Shown here: piece by piece, positions 56,807-64,000 of the stretch
Layout of the letters: each line of letters begins with the position of its first letter
Numbering within the stretch: position 1 is the first letter of the stretch
NCBI RefSeq assembly: GCF_949152225.1
Contig: NZ_CASCJC010000001.1
Location: 1,612,001 to 1,676,000, forward strand
Source of the DNA: Ligilactobacillus sp900765635
GTDB lineage: Bacteria; Bacillota; Bacilli; Lactobacillales; Lactobacillaceae
DNA: 64,000 nt
Direction: 5' to 3'
Program-made: the position numbers and the translations under genes
Notes under the pieces: generated by a model
Databases searched by the model: none
What the model was told of the DNA's origin: nothing
The model's input: the letters and a program-made list of their open reading frames with translations, nothing else

Positions 56807-58276
56807 TTATTTCTTGTCAGCTAAGAACTTATCGTATTGTTCTTGTAAGGTCTTTTGTACCTTGTCGAAACCAGCGCCTTTGAGTTCTTTATCCATCTTT
56901 TCAATTGTAGGAATTGGATCTGCGGTACCGGTGTTTAAGATATCAGAGTATTTACTCATAACATTTGAAATGTTAGTAATTTCTGTCTTAACTTTTGAAG
57001 TATCAGGCACAAAGCCTAAAGCTGCAGATTCTTTAGCATTTGCAATGTTATCTTTACGTTCTTGGATTTGTTGTGGTGTAATTGTATCTTGTGTGTATAA
57101 GATATCGTTGTTACCCATCATCCAAGCACCGATAAAGTAGCCTGCTTTATACTTGTTAGTTGTCTTAATCTTACCAGCTGCTTTATCTGTAAAGTTCCAT
57201 TGTTGCCCTTGTAAGCCCCAAACGATGTTGTTTAACAACTTAGGATCTGTGTTTAACAAGTTCAAAACTTGCATAGCTTCTTTCTTGTGTTTAGAAGTCT
57301 TAGAAATTGTCCAGATAGCAACTTGAGCTTGAGCTTCACTCTTGTATGCATCTGTGATTGGTTCTGTCACAATCTTATCTTTTTGACCAGCAGAGTTGTT
57401 CAATGCTGTGTTGCCATAATCGTATGGTCCAACTGTTTCTTGACGAGTGAACCAAGTGTTATCTTGCAAGTTGTATTGTGTACTTGAAGTTGCAGCATCT
57501 TGAGGAATGTAGCCTTTCAAGTAGTAGCTATGCAAGGTTTCTAAAATATGTTGCATTTCTGGTGTATCATAAACATTTTTAACTTTTGTATCTTTACCAT
57601 CAGAATCAACAACAAATGGTAAGCTGTTTCCTAATGGGAATTCCATTGCACGTGGGCTAGCTTTGAAGCCTTGACCAATAGCAAATGCTGCCACGCTAGG
57701 GTTTTCTTTATGGAAAGCTGCCAATAATGGTTCTAAGTCATCATAGGACTTAACGTTGCTTGGATCTAAGTTATATTTCTTCAAGAATGTATTGTTGAAT
57801 GCGATTGTATTTTGGGCATAAACGTTAGCGTTAATTGGGAAACCATAAATCTTGCCGTTAACGGTTAAACCTTTCCAGTAAGCTGGATCAACTTTTTCAT
57901 AGGCTTTCTTAGCTGTTGTCTTTAACATATCAGTCATATCAGCATAAGCGCCTTTTTGTGCGTTAGTTGTGTAATCTTGTGAGAATGCCAAATCATAGTC
58001 ATCACCAGATGTCACCATAACTGAGAATTTTTGTGCATATTCACCCCAGCCGATAAATTTCATATCCAATTCAATCTTAGGATAAGTTTTTTGGATTTCT
58101 TTATTGGCTGCTTTAATCATAGCCGAATAGTTCTTTGGCTTATCACCTGGCATATACATCGAAACAACTGTTTTGTCCGAGTCACTCGAACTGCTCCCCT
58201 TGCTTCCGCAGGCTGCTAAAGTTAAAGCACTCATAGCAACTGTTGCAAAAGTAAGAACTTTTCCCCATTTTTTCAT
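56807..58276 (-). CDS. CUT1 ABC importer, solute-binding lipoprotein
   Basis: 489 aa. Lipobox LTLAAC (Cys23), Ser-rich tether (GSKGSSSSDSDK), then a two-lobe binding fold (VVSMYMPGDKPKNYSAMIKAANKEIQ ...). Length and neighbours match LplA and the N-glycan-binding protein NgtS of streptococci. Glycan specificity is inferred from the adjacent GH20 gene. Anchored outside the membrane; feeds the two permeases encoded upstream. Confidence 0.9.
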   Translation of the reverse strand: MKKWGKVLTFATVAMSALTLAACGSKGSSSSDSDKTVVSMYMPGDKPKNYSAMIKAANKEIQKTYPKIELDMKFIGWGEYAQKFSVMVTSGDDYDLAFSQDYTTNAQKGAYADMTDMLKTTAKKAYEKVDPAYWKGLTVNGKIYGFPINANVYAQNTIAFNNTFLKKYNLDPSNVKSYDDLEPLLAAFHKENPSVAAFAIGQGFKASPRAMEFPLGNSLPFVVDSDGKDTKVKNVYDTPEMQHILETLHSYYLKGYIPQDAATSSTQYNLQDNTWFTRQETVGPYDYGNTALNNSAGQKDKIVTEPITDAYKSEAQAQVAIWTISKTSKHKKEAMQVLNLLNTDPKLLNNIVWGLQGQQWNFTDKAAGKIKTTNKYKAGYFIGAWMMGNNDILYTQDTITPQQIQERKDNIANAKESAALGFVPDTSKVKTEITNISNVMSKYSDILNTGTADPIPTIEKMDKELKGAGFDKVQKTLQEQYDKFLADKK

Positions 58277-58343
58277 ATGAGAAGTCCCTCCATAAAAAAT
58301 ATAATTTGAAATAATTAAAAATTATTACCGTAAATTAAAATAA

Positions 58344-59273
58344 CTAACCTTTAACCCCACCAATAGTCATACCTTTGACGAAGTACTTTTGGAAGAATGG
58401 ATAGGTTAAAGCGATTGGTAAGGTTGCAACCACAACGATCGCAAACCGCATACCTTCAGTTGGTACTTGTTGACCAGCAGCGATAGTTGAACCACCTTGT
58501 TGCATTTGTTGTGTAAGCATTTGGATATTGTTTTGAATCCGAACCAACAAATATTGTAATGGCATAACATTTTCGTTGGTTGTATACAACATAGCGTTAA
58601 ACCAGTCGTTCCAATAGCCCAAACAAGTAAACAAACTAATTGTAGCAATCCCTGGAATTGCCAAAGGAACAACGATACTTCTAAAGATCTTAAGTTCTGT
58701 TGCACCATCAATTCGTGCGGATTCTAGAATCGATTCTGGAATCGAAGTCTTAAAGTATGTCCGCATGATCAACACGTTATAAACCCCAAAACACATTGGT
58801 AAAATCAAAGCCCATACATTATCGCGCAAACCAAGCATTTGAGTTACAACCAAGTAAGTAGGTACCATACCTGGTGCAAAAAGCATTGAAATCAAAGCAA
58901 AAATCGTAAAGAAACGCGCATAAGCAAAGTCACGTCGTGAAATCGCATAAGCATATGTCGAACTAAACAAACTGTTCATAATCGTTCCAACAACGGTTAC
59001 AAAGACTGTCACGCCTAAACTACGCAAAACTTGTGTCCCCATAGAAGACAAGTATTGATAACTTGCAAGCGTCCAATGTTTTGGCCAGAATTGATAACCA
59101 TACTTAGTAATATCGGTTTCATTTGTTAACGACAAAATAATGATGAAGAAAAACGGTACGATACAACTTAAGGCAAAAATTGCTAAAAGCACGTTAAAGC
59201 AAAAGTTAGGTCCCGCACTAAAACTACGAATATCGACCGCTGAAATGTGTTTTTTCTTACGCAATTTTTCCAC
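58344..59273 (-). CDS. CUT1 ABC importer permease 2 (LplC/YtcP-like)
   Basis: 309 aa, six helices, coupling loop ESARIDGATELKIFRSIVVPL (about 180-200). Ends KYFVKGMTIGGVKG as is usual for this subfamily. Starts 3 bases after the first permease gene stop. Confidence 0.93.
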   Translation of the reverse strand: MEKLRKKKHISAVDIRSFSAGPNFCFNVLLAIFALSCIVPFFFIIILSLTNETDITKYGYQFWPKHWTLASYQYLSSMGTQVLRSLGVTVFVTVVGTIMNSLFSSTYAYAISRRDFAYARFFTIFALISMLFAPGMVPTYLVVTQMLGLRDNVWALILPMCFGVYNVLIMRTYFKTSIPESILESARIDGATELKIFRSIVVPLAIPGIATISLFTCLGYWNDWFNAMLYTTNENVMPLQYLLVRIQNNIQMLTQQMQQGGSTIAAGQQVPTEGMRFAIVVVATLPIALTYPFFQKYFVKGMTIGGVKG

Positions 59274-59276
59274 CTC

Positions 59277-60260
59277 CTAGAATAATGCTGATTCTGGTTG
59301 CAACTTACGTACGACTGCATTAGAAACCAAAATCAATAATAAACCAACGATTGATTGCAACAACCCTGCGGCAGTTGACATCCCAATATCGTTAGTAGAT
59401 GTCAAGGCACGGTAGATGTAGGTATCAAAAGTTTGTGTAACATTAATCAATGTCCCAGAACTTCGTGGAATCAAGTAAAATAGCCCAAAGTCACTTCTGA
59501 AAATCCCACCGATATTTAAGATTAACATCAAAGTTGCAACAGGCAAGATGTGTGGCAAAGTAACGTTTTTAATTTGTTGCCACTTGTTAGCCCCATCAAT
59601 CATCGCAGCTTCATAGTAGGTTGGATCAATACCCATAGCGGTTGCAAAATACAAGATACTGTTGTATCCAATACCTTTCCAAACACCCAAGAAGACTAAA
59701 ATAAATGGCCAAACTGCTGGCGTATTATAAAAGTCGATTGGTTTGCCGCCAAATGCTTGAATAATATGATTTAAAATCCCTTTATCTGGACTTAAGAAAG
59801 CATAAATGAAGTATGCTAAGATAGCCCAAGATAAGAAATATGGAAAGAGCATCGCTGTTTGATAGCACTTAAGCAACTTACGGTTACGCAATTGACTCAT
59901 AACAATCCCAAAGAAAATTGCAAAGAAGAAATTAAGTAAAAGGAATGTCAAGTTATATCCTACAGTGTTACGTAACACAATCCAGAAATCGGCTGATTTA
60001 AAGAAGAATAAGAAGTTCTGTAATCCGACAAATGGACTATGGAACAAGCTGTAAATAAAACCATTTTCTGAATATTGGAAGTCTTGGAAGGCCACCACGT
60101 TAGCTAAGACAGGAATATAGAAGAAAATAATCAAAAATAATGTCCCTGGTGTAACTAATAAGAAAAATACCCGATTTTCCCAGAGTTTTTGAAAGACATT
60201 CTTCTTTTTCTTTCCATTGTGTTTTTTGGTAGTAGGTGTTGTTGCTTCCACCTTCTTCAA
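59277..60260 (-). CDS. CUT1 ABC importer permease 1 (LplB-like)
   Basis: 327 aa, six helices after a Lys-rich cytoplasmic N-terminus, coupling loop YEAAMIDGANKWQQIKNVTLPHI. First gene of the importer operon. No ATPase gene is present in the cluster; a shared MsmX-type ATPase elsewhere must energise it. Confidence 0.93.
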   Translation of the reverse strand: MKKVEATTPTTKKHNGKKKKNVFQKLWENRVFFLLVTPGTLFLIIFFYIPVLANVVAFQDFQYSENGFIYSLFHSPFVGLQNFLFFFKSADFWIVLRNTVGYNLTFLLLNFFFAIFFGIVMSQLRNRKLLKCYQTAMLFPYFLSWAILAYFIYAFLSPDKGILNHIIQAFGGKPIDFYNTPAVWPFILVFLGVWKGIGYNSILYFATAMGIDPTYYEAAMIDGANKWQQIKNVTLPHILPVATLMLILNIGGIFRSDFGLFYLIPRSSGTLINVTQTFDTYIYRALTSTNDIGMSTAAGLLQSIVGLLLILVSNAVVRKLQPESALF

Positions 60261-60286
60261 CCCCTTTCAATCTTTATAAATTAATA

Positions 60287-60300
60287 TTAAAGCGTTTTCT
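60287..60300 (-). promoter_or_regulatory. Putative cre site (CcpA) of the importer operon
   Basis: AGAAAACGCTTTAA on the minus strand matches TGWAANCGNTNWCA at 12 of 14 positions, 27 bases upstream of the first permease start. Confidence 0.5.
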
Positions 60301-60317
60301 GTATTTTCTAAATATAC

Positions 60318-60347
60318 AAACTAAAGAGGTTAGTGCATAAACTAAAG
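60318..60347 (-). promoter_or_regulatory. Direct repeats upstream of the importer operon
   Basis: CTTTAGTTT occurs twice on the minus strand (60318-60326 and 60339-60347), 21 bp apart start to start, about two helical turns. Such spaced repeats are typical of AraC-type operators, so YesN is the likely ligand. Confidence 0.5.
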
Positions 60348-60394
60348 ATTGCGGATATATCTTATACCCAAACAATATACCAACTTTACTTTTT

Positions 60395-60440
60395 TTAATA
60401 AAAAACCCAAAGACTAGCAAGGCTAATCTTTGGGTTCATT
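60395..60440 (-). terminator. Terminator originally behind the GH20 gene
   Basis: AACCCAAAGA...TCTTTGGGTT hairpin with a T-run on the minus strand. It is now separated from the GH20 stop by the ISL3 element. Confidence 0.75.
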
Positions 60441-60445
60441 TTTAC
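60438..60445. repeat. 8-bp target duplication of the ISL3 element, left copy (ATTTTTAC)
   Basis: ATTTTTAC, repeated at 61954-61961. The right copy contains the GH20 stop codon. Confidence 0.9.
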
Positions 60446-60580
60446 GGTTGTATAATATTTAGGACTGATAATGTAAAATTTTTTTGCATTACGGTCCTTC
60501 TTTTATTTTCTCCATTTTTACGGCAAAATAAAAGAGATGGCCCACAACGCCAATCTAATTAAAGAAAGGACACCATCTCT

Positions 60581-61870
60581 ATGGATAATAATATCAAACT
60601 TTTACTTGGAATTACAGACCCTAATTTAACTATTGACCCTAAATATCAATATACTTCGTATATTGAAGAAAAAATTATTAAAAATAGTAAGGCTTTGCTC
60701 TGTCATCTATATTTGTCTTACCCTATGTATTGCCCTAATTGTAAAGCATTGATGTTACATAACGGCACTAAAGTAGTTAATAATATTCATCTTTCTTCTG
60801 CTGGTAAAAAGCTTGTGCTTTCTATAAGAAAACAGAAGTATCTGTGTCCTGAGTGCAAAAAGACTGCGACAGCTAAATTTAAAGATACTAACTATCATGA
60901 TCATTTTTCTAATGCTGTTAAAGCCAAACTTGTACGTGATTTAAGTCTATCCAGACCTATGTGTGAAATTGCTGCGGACTCTTTTACATCTTCAAACACA
61001 ATTATTAGATCTTTAGAGAATGTAGAAAATAATTTTAAAGTCAATTGTAACTGGCTTCCTAGTCACTTATCCTTAGATGACTTCAAATCTGGTAAAAGAT
61101 TTTCATCTAGTGGTATGAGTATGTGTTTAATCAACGCAGTCAATCATCGGATTATAGATATAATTCCTGAAAGAAATAATAAATTCCTTAGGAATTATTT
61201 CATTCAATATAGTTACAAAGCTAGATTATCAGTAATGACTATAACTGTTGACTTATATGCACCTTACCGCAGTTTGATTAAGGAGCTATTCCCTAATGCA
61301 TTTATTATTGCAGATAAATTTCATGTGGTTACACAGGCATATACAGCTATGAATAAAATTAGAATTAGGGTTATGAAAGAATATGGAGCTGGAACCCATG
61401 AGTATCGAGCTTTGAAACGTTTTTGGAAACTACTTCTAAAAAATCAAGATGATGTTGATTATCATCGATATTATCCAAGGATAAATTTTAAATACGCTGA
61501 ATTAAGCGATTCTGAAGTTTTAGATCGTTTATTTGATATGTCTTCTGAATTGAAAACAGCCTATGAATATTATCAGTTACTTCTACAAATGTACCGTAAA
61601 AACAGTTGTCAATTACTAAATTTATTAACTGATACAGTTTCTTGGAATCCTCCACCAGAAATGAGACAAGCTTTAAAAACTATCAAGAAGCATAAGGCAG
61701 AAATAGAAAATAGTTTTGTTTTACCTAGACTTACCAATGGTCCTATTGAAGGCGTCAATAATCACATTAAAGTAATTAAGCGTATAGCCTATGGCTATAA
61801 TAATTTTAAGCATTTTAGACTCAGGATTCTGCTTTCGCTAAAAAATAATGTAATTTTCTTCTCCACCTAA
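60581..61870 (+). CDS. ISL3-family transposase
   Basis: 429 aa. N-terminal zinc-finger-like Cys pairs YCPNC and CPEC, HTH region, then the ISL3 DDE core: LSLDDFKSGK, TVDLYAPYRSLI, ADKFHVV and NGPIEGVNNHIK near the C-terminus. AAAGAAAGGA precedes the ATG. Appears intact. A perfect 11-bp hairpin (61878-61888 with 61895-61905) ends the gene. Confidence 0.95.
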   Translation: MDNNIKLLLGITDPNLTIDPKYQYTSYIEEKIIKNSKALLCHLYLSYPMYCPNCKALMLHNGTKVVNNIHLSSAGKKLVLSIRKQKYLCPECKKTATAKFKDTNYHDHFSNAVKAKLVRDLSLSRPMCEIAADSFTSSNTIIRSLENVENNFKVNCNWLPSHLSLDDFKSGKRFSSSGMSMCLINAVNHRIIDIIPERNNKFLRNYFIQYSYKARLSVMTITVDLYAPYRSLIKELFPNAFIIADKFHVVTQAYTAMNKIRIRVMKEYGAGTHEYRALKRFWKLLLKNQDDVDYHRYYPRINFKYAELSDSEVLDRLFDMSSELKTAYEYYQLLLQMYRKNSCQLLNLLTDTVSWNPPPEMRQALKTIKKHKAEIENSFVLPRLTNGPIEGVNNHIKVIKRIAYGYNNFKHFRLRILLSLKNNVIFFST

Positions 61871-61877
61871 AACAAAA

Positions 61878-61910
61878 AAACTATTAGACTTCCATCTAAT
61901 AGTTTAAAAA
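61878..61910 (+). terminator. Terminator-like hairpin at the end of the ISL3 element
   Basis: AAACTATTAGA pairs with TCTAATAGTTT, followed by A/T-rich sequence; preceded by an A-run, so it can act in both directions. Confidence 0.6.
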
Positions 61911-61957
61911 TAATAATTAAAATTTTGGCATCAGTCCTTTTTGACAAAGAACCATTT

Positions 61958-63793
61958 TTACCAGGAAATATCACTAGCACTAGCGATTTCCATATAGCGA
62001 CCATGTCCAATTGGACCACTCGTAAATTTATCCATCAAAACTTTTGGTGCAAAGACATCACTTAATTCATCTCGACCATCTAACCAATTATTTAAGCGAA
62101 CCTGCGCAGTTTGAATTCGTGCAAGTTGTCCACCCAAGCGAATATCGATGACTTCATAGCCTTGTGGATGACGCTTATCATGCCAAATAGTCCGGAAATT
62201 AGCGCTAAAGTCTAATAAACTATTACGGTATGCCACCAAGGCTTCTTGGGCTTGTGCGACTGTTTCTTTAGTTACTTCTTGAATCAACTTGACTGCTTTG
62301 GCCTTTTTGCTTAGCGTTTGTGCTAACAAGTAATAATGTCTAAAGAGCAATTCATCTTCAGCACTAACCTTAGCTTTTTTAAGCTTAGCGGCTAATTGTT
62401 GATAGTAGCTTTCTAAATCATAGCCTTGATAATTCAAATAATAACGTGGATTTAACAAATCTTCATACAACATAATCTTACTTAAATTATCGCCATCATG
62501 GTTTACTTCACCTTCAAGCAAATCAAATCGATCTAACAGCATAAAACTGTCATAGTCTTTCTCTTGCAAGAGTTTAAACATTTTGCGCAAATGCTTTGCA
62601 TCAACATTGTCATAGTAATTATATTCGGCAAATGTCTGCCACCCAAGCCACATTGCTTCAAATGGTGTTTCTGCACCATCATCATGCCAAGAAGTAGCTG
62701 CAATTTGTTTAATACCGGTTGCTTTGGCTGCTGCCGTTCCAGCTTTTAAGGTTGCAAGCATCTTTCCTTGACTTGGTGCCATTCCAATCCAACTCCAAAT
62801 CCCAGCCGCAAAGACTACATCATCAGTCAATTCAAAATGACGTTTCATCAAAGGTTCATAGTGATCTTGGTATTCATTATAGTAATCCCAATAAACTTGG
62901 CTGATATTTGGTAATTTATCATAGATGCTAAAATCAGCGTCTAGGTCATACATTTGGTGTTTTGGACTTGCGATTGTAAACCACATATCGCTCCACATCA
63001 TAGGTTTTAAATCTAATTGTTCACACAATTCATTGACCACATCAAGATGTTCTAAAATTAATTTAGATTGATCACGATAACCCATCTCATCCATGTAACG
63101 GCCACGCCCTAATTTATAAGCTTCATCCATCCCTAAATGAATCTTTTTAGTTAAAAATGGTGCACTAGCTGCTTTTAGTTCGGCTAATAAGAAATCTCTT
63201 GTTTCTTTTTTACCGACAAATAAGTTTTCATCAGAATCGCGAATCGTTTCAAAAGCTTGCCATTTCAAAGCATTACGCAAATGTGCTAACGTTTGGATTG
63301 CTGGAACTAAAACCAAGCCTAACCGATCAGCATAAAGAGCTAATTCGTGTAATTGTGCTTGACTATAACGCCCACGTTGTGCTCCAAAATAAGGATATTC
63401 CGGAATTTCAAATTCATCTTCAAGGTATAACCACAATTCTGTGTAGCCTAAACTAGCCAAACGAGCAATCATTTTCTTTAAATAAGCAACGTTTGCTACC
63501 CCATTACGAGCAACATCAAGCATTGCTGCGACTGTTTCAAAGCGTGCATCTTCATCCACTTTAAAGTCTGCTTGTTCTTTGGCTAACGCTAAATACATAT
63601 TGAGTCCACGTAAAAAGTTAGTTACACTGCTAGCTTGAATCTGTCCTTTTGAGCCTTGTTTAATGATGCTTATCCCTGCTTTTGGACGTGGACTAACCGT
63701 GATTTCGTCGTCTAATACATAAGTTTTTGTAGCTAAAAATTCAGTAGCGGCTGTTTGATATTGCTTTGATAAATCAACAAAATTTAACTTCAT
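61958..63793 (-). CDS. GH20 family beta-N-acetylhexosaminidase
   Basis: 611 aa, no signal peptide. GH20 barrel with the catalytic pair Asp223-Glu224 in KIHLGMDEAYKLGRGRY; upstream MLDVARNGV, ELWLYLEDEFEIP and the YSQAQLHELALYADRLGLVLVPAIQTLAH strands; further WSDMWF and TSWHDDGAETPFEAMWLGWQ. Resembles cytoplasmic GH20 exo-hexosaminidases that trim GlcNAc or GalNAc from imported glycans. GAGGTGGAG precedes the ATG. The next gene upstream, 18 bases away, is another probable glycosidase, so they form one operon. Confidence 0.92.
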   Translation of the reverse strand: MKLNFVDLSKQYQTAATEFLATKTYVLDDEITVSPRPKAGISIIKQGSKGQIQASSVTNFLRGLNMYLALAKEQADFKVDEDARFETVAAMLDVARNGVANVAYLKKMIARLASLGYTELWLYLEDEFEIPEYPYFGAQRGRYSQAQLHELALYADRLGLVLVPAIQTLAHLRNALKWQAFETIRDSDENLFVGKKETRDFLLAELKAASAPFLTKKIHLGMDEAYKLGRGRYMDEMGYRDQSKLILEHLDVVNELCEQLDLKPMMWSDMWFTIASPKHQMYDLDADFSIYDKLPNISQVYWDYYNEYQDHYEPLMKRHFELTDDVVFAAGIWSWIGMAPSQGKMLATLKAGTAAAKATGIKQIAATSWHDDGAETPFEAMWLGWQTFAEYNYYDNVDAKHLRKMFKLLQEKDYDSFMLLDRFDLLEGEVNHDGDNLSKIMLYEDLLNPRYYLNYQGYDLESYYQQLAAKLKKAKVSAEDELLFRHYYLLAQTLSKKAKAVKLIQEVTKETVAQAQEALVAYRNSLLDFSANFRTIWHDKRHPQGYEVIDIRLGGQLARIQTAQVRLNNWLDGRDELSDVFAPKVLMDKFTSGPIGHGRYMEIASASDISW

Positions 63794-63811
63794 TTACTCC
63801 ACCTCTAATTT

Positions 63812-64000
63812 TTAAAATTGATAGGTTCTAATTTCTGCTGGACGTAAGGTTGTATTTGGTGCAACCACCATTTTAGCATTGTTCAAATCAACCACACTAT
63901 CAGCCTCTTGTCCTTGATACTTAACAACTACATCTTGTGCTTGCGCAGTCATATTATAACCACGTACCAAAACCTCACCACTTGGCAATTTTTGTGTAGC
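63812..64000 (-). CDS. C-terminal end of a probable glycoside hydrolase (5' part outside window)
   Basis: The last 62 codons visible: QKLPSGEVLVRGYN...VVVKYQGQ...NTTLRPAEIRTYQF. This is a beta-sandwich tail of the kind that ends GH38 alpha-mannosidases and some other hydrolases. The family cannot be fixed from this piece; GH38 would suit the locus. It is followed 18 bases later by the GH20 gene. Confidence 0.5.
   Translation of the reverse strand, partial: ATQKLPSGEVLVRGYNMTAQAQDVVVKYQGQEADSVVDLNNAKMVVAPNTTLRPAEIRTYQF

Larger units (their letters stand above)
60446..61953 (+). mobile_element. ISL3-family insertion sequence
   Basis: 1508 bp. Imperfect 25-bp terminal inverted repeats: left GGTTGTATAATATTTAGGAC..., right (inverted) GGTTCTTTGTCAAAAAGGAC..., sharing AGGACTGAT. 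Flanked by ATTTTTAC duplications. One transposase gene, complete. Confidence 0.92.

Overview
The window is a chromosomal segment of a low-GC Gram-positive bacterium of the Lactobacillaceae. AGGAGG-type ribosome binding sites, a tyrosyl T-box, PyrK/PyrDB, an aggregation-promoting-factor-like LysM protein, SbcCD, PatB/MalY, CcpA-type cre signals and many small membrane proteins all fit. By eye the 16S gene reads like the Ligilactobacillus (salivarius) branch, but no alignment could be run, so genus is an inference.

Layout. 1-4.8 kb is housekeeping: glyA (3' end outside the window), a ROK sugar kinase, a peptide deformylase paralogue and pyrK-pyrDB. 5.1-8.7 kb is a rare module for lactobacilli: a type I sulfatase plus its radical-SAM maturase, separated by a deletion scar in which a PTS IID remnant is joined head-on to a LacI-family regulator remnant. 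8.8-12.8 kb has a LysM/Apf cell-wall protein, a PepSY lipoprotein and an OmpR-type two-component system. 13-16.8 kb is potABCD, the spermidine/putrescine importer. 17.5-24.9 kb is a six-gene operon (sugar-isomerase-like TIM barrel, SDR, MFS, FMN/FAD reductase, YdiB-like quinate/shikimate dehydrogenase, AroD) with a divergent LysR regulator. It is best read as quinate/shikimate uptake and conversion. 25-30.1 kb is an rRNA operon (16S-23S-5S-tRNAGly-5S, minus strand) with two strong tandem promoters. 30.7-44.8 kb is core again: tyrS with T-box, perR-like, ydjM-like, sbcCD, ackA, corA, a cytochrome-b5-like protein, nucleoside deoxyribosyltransferase, gpmA, patB and an AI-2E family permease.

44.8-51 kb is an accessory patch: a BlaI-type repressor with a tiny membrane protein, a frameshifted membrane-protein gene, tRNAThr and a dead IS3-family element. 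The IS3 element has been split by a 3350-bp IS1216 composite carrying the tetracycline efflux gene tet(L). The 8-bp target duplication of that insertion is intact, so this is an acquired resistance unit in the chromosome.

51-64 kb is a glycan-foraging locus: manA, a PucR-type regulator, a YesN/YesM two-component system with YesL, a CUT1 ABC importer without its own ATPase, a GH20 beta-hexosaminidase and the end of another probable glycosidase. The arrangement resembles host N-glycan import loci of streptococci. Direct repeats and a cre-like site precede the importer operon. An ISL3-family element has landed exactly at the GH20 stop codon with an 8-bp duplication.
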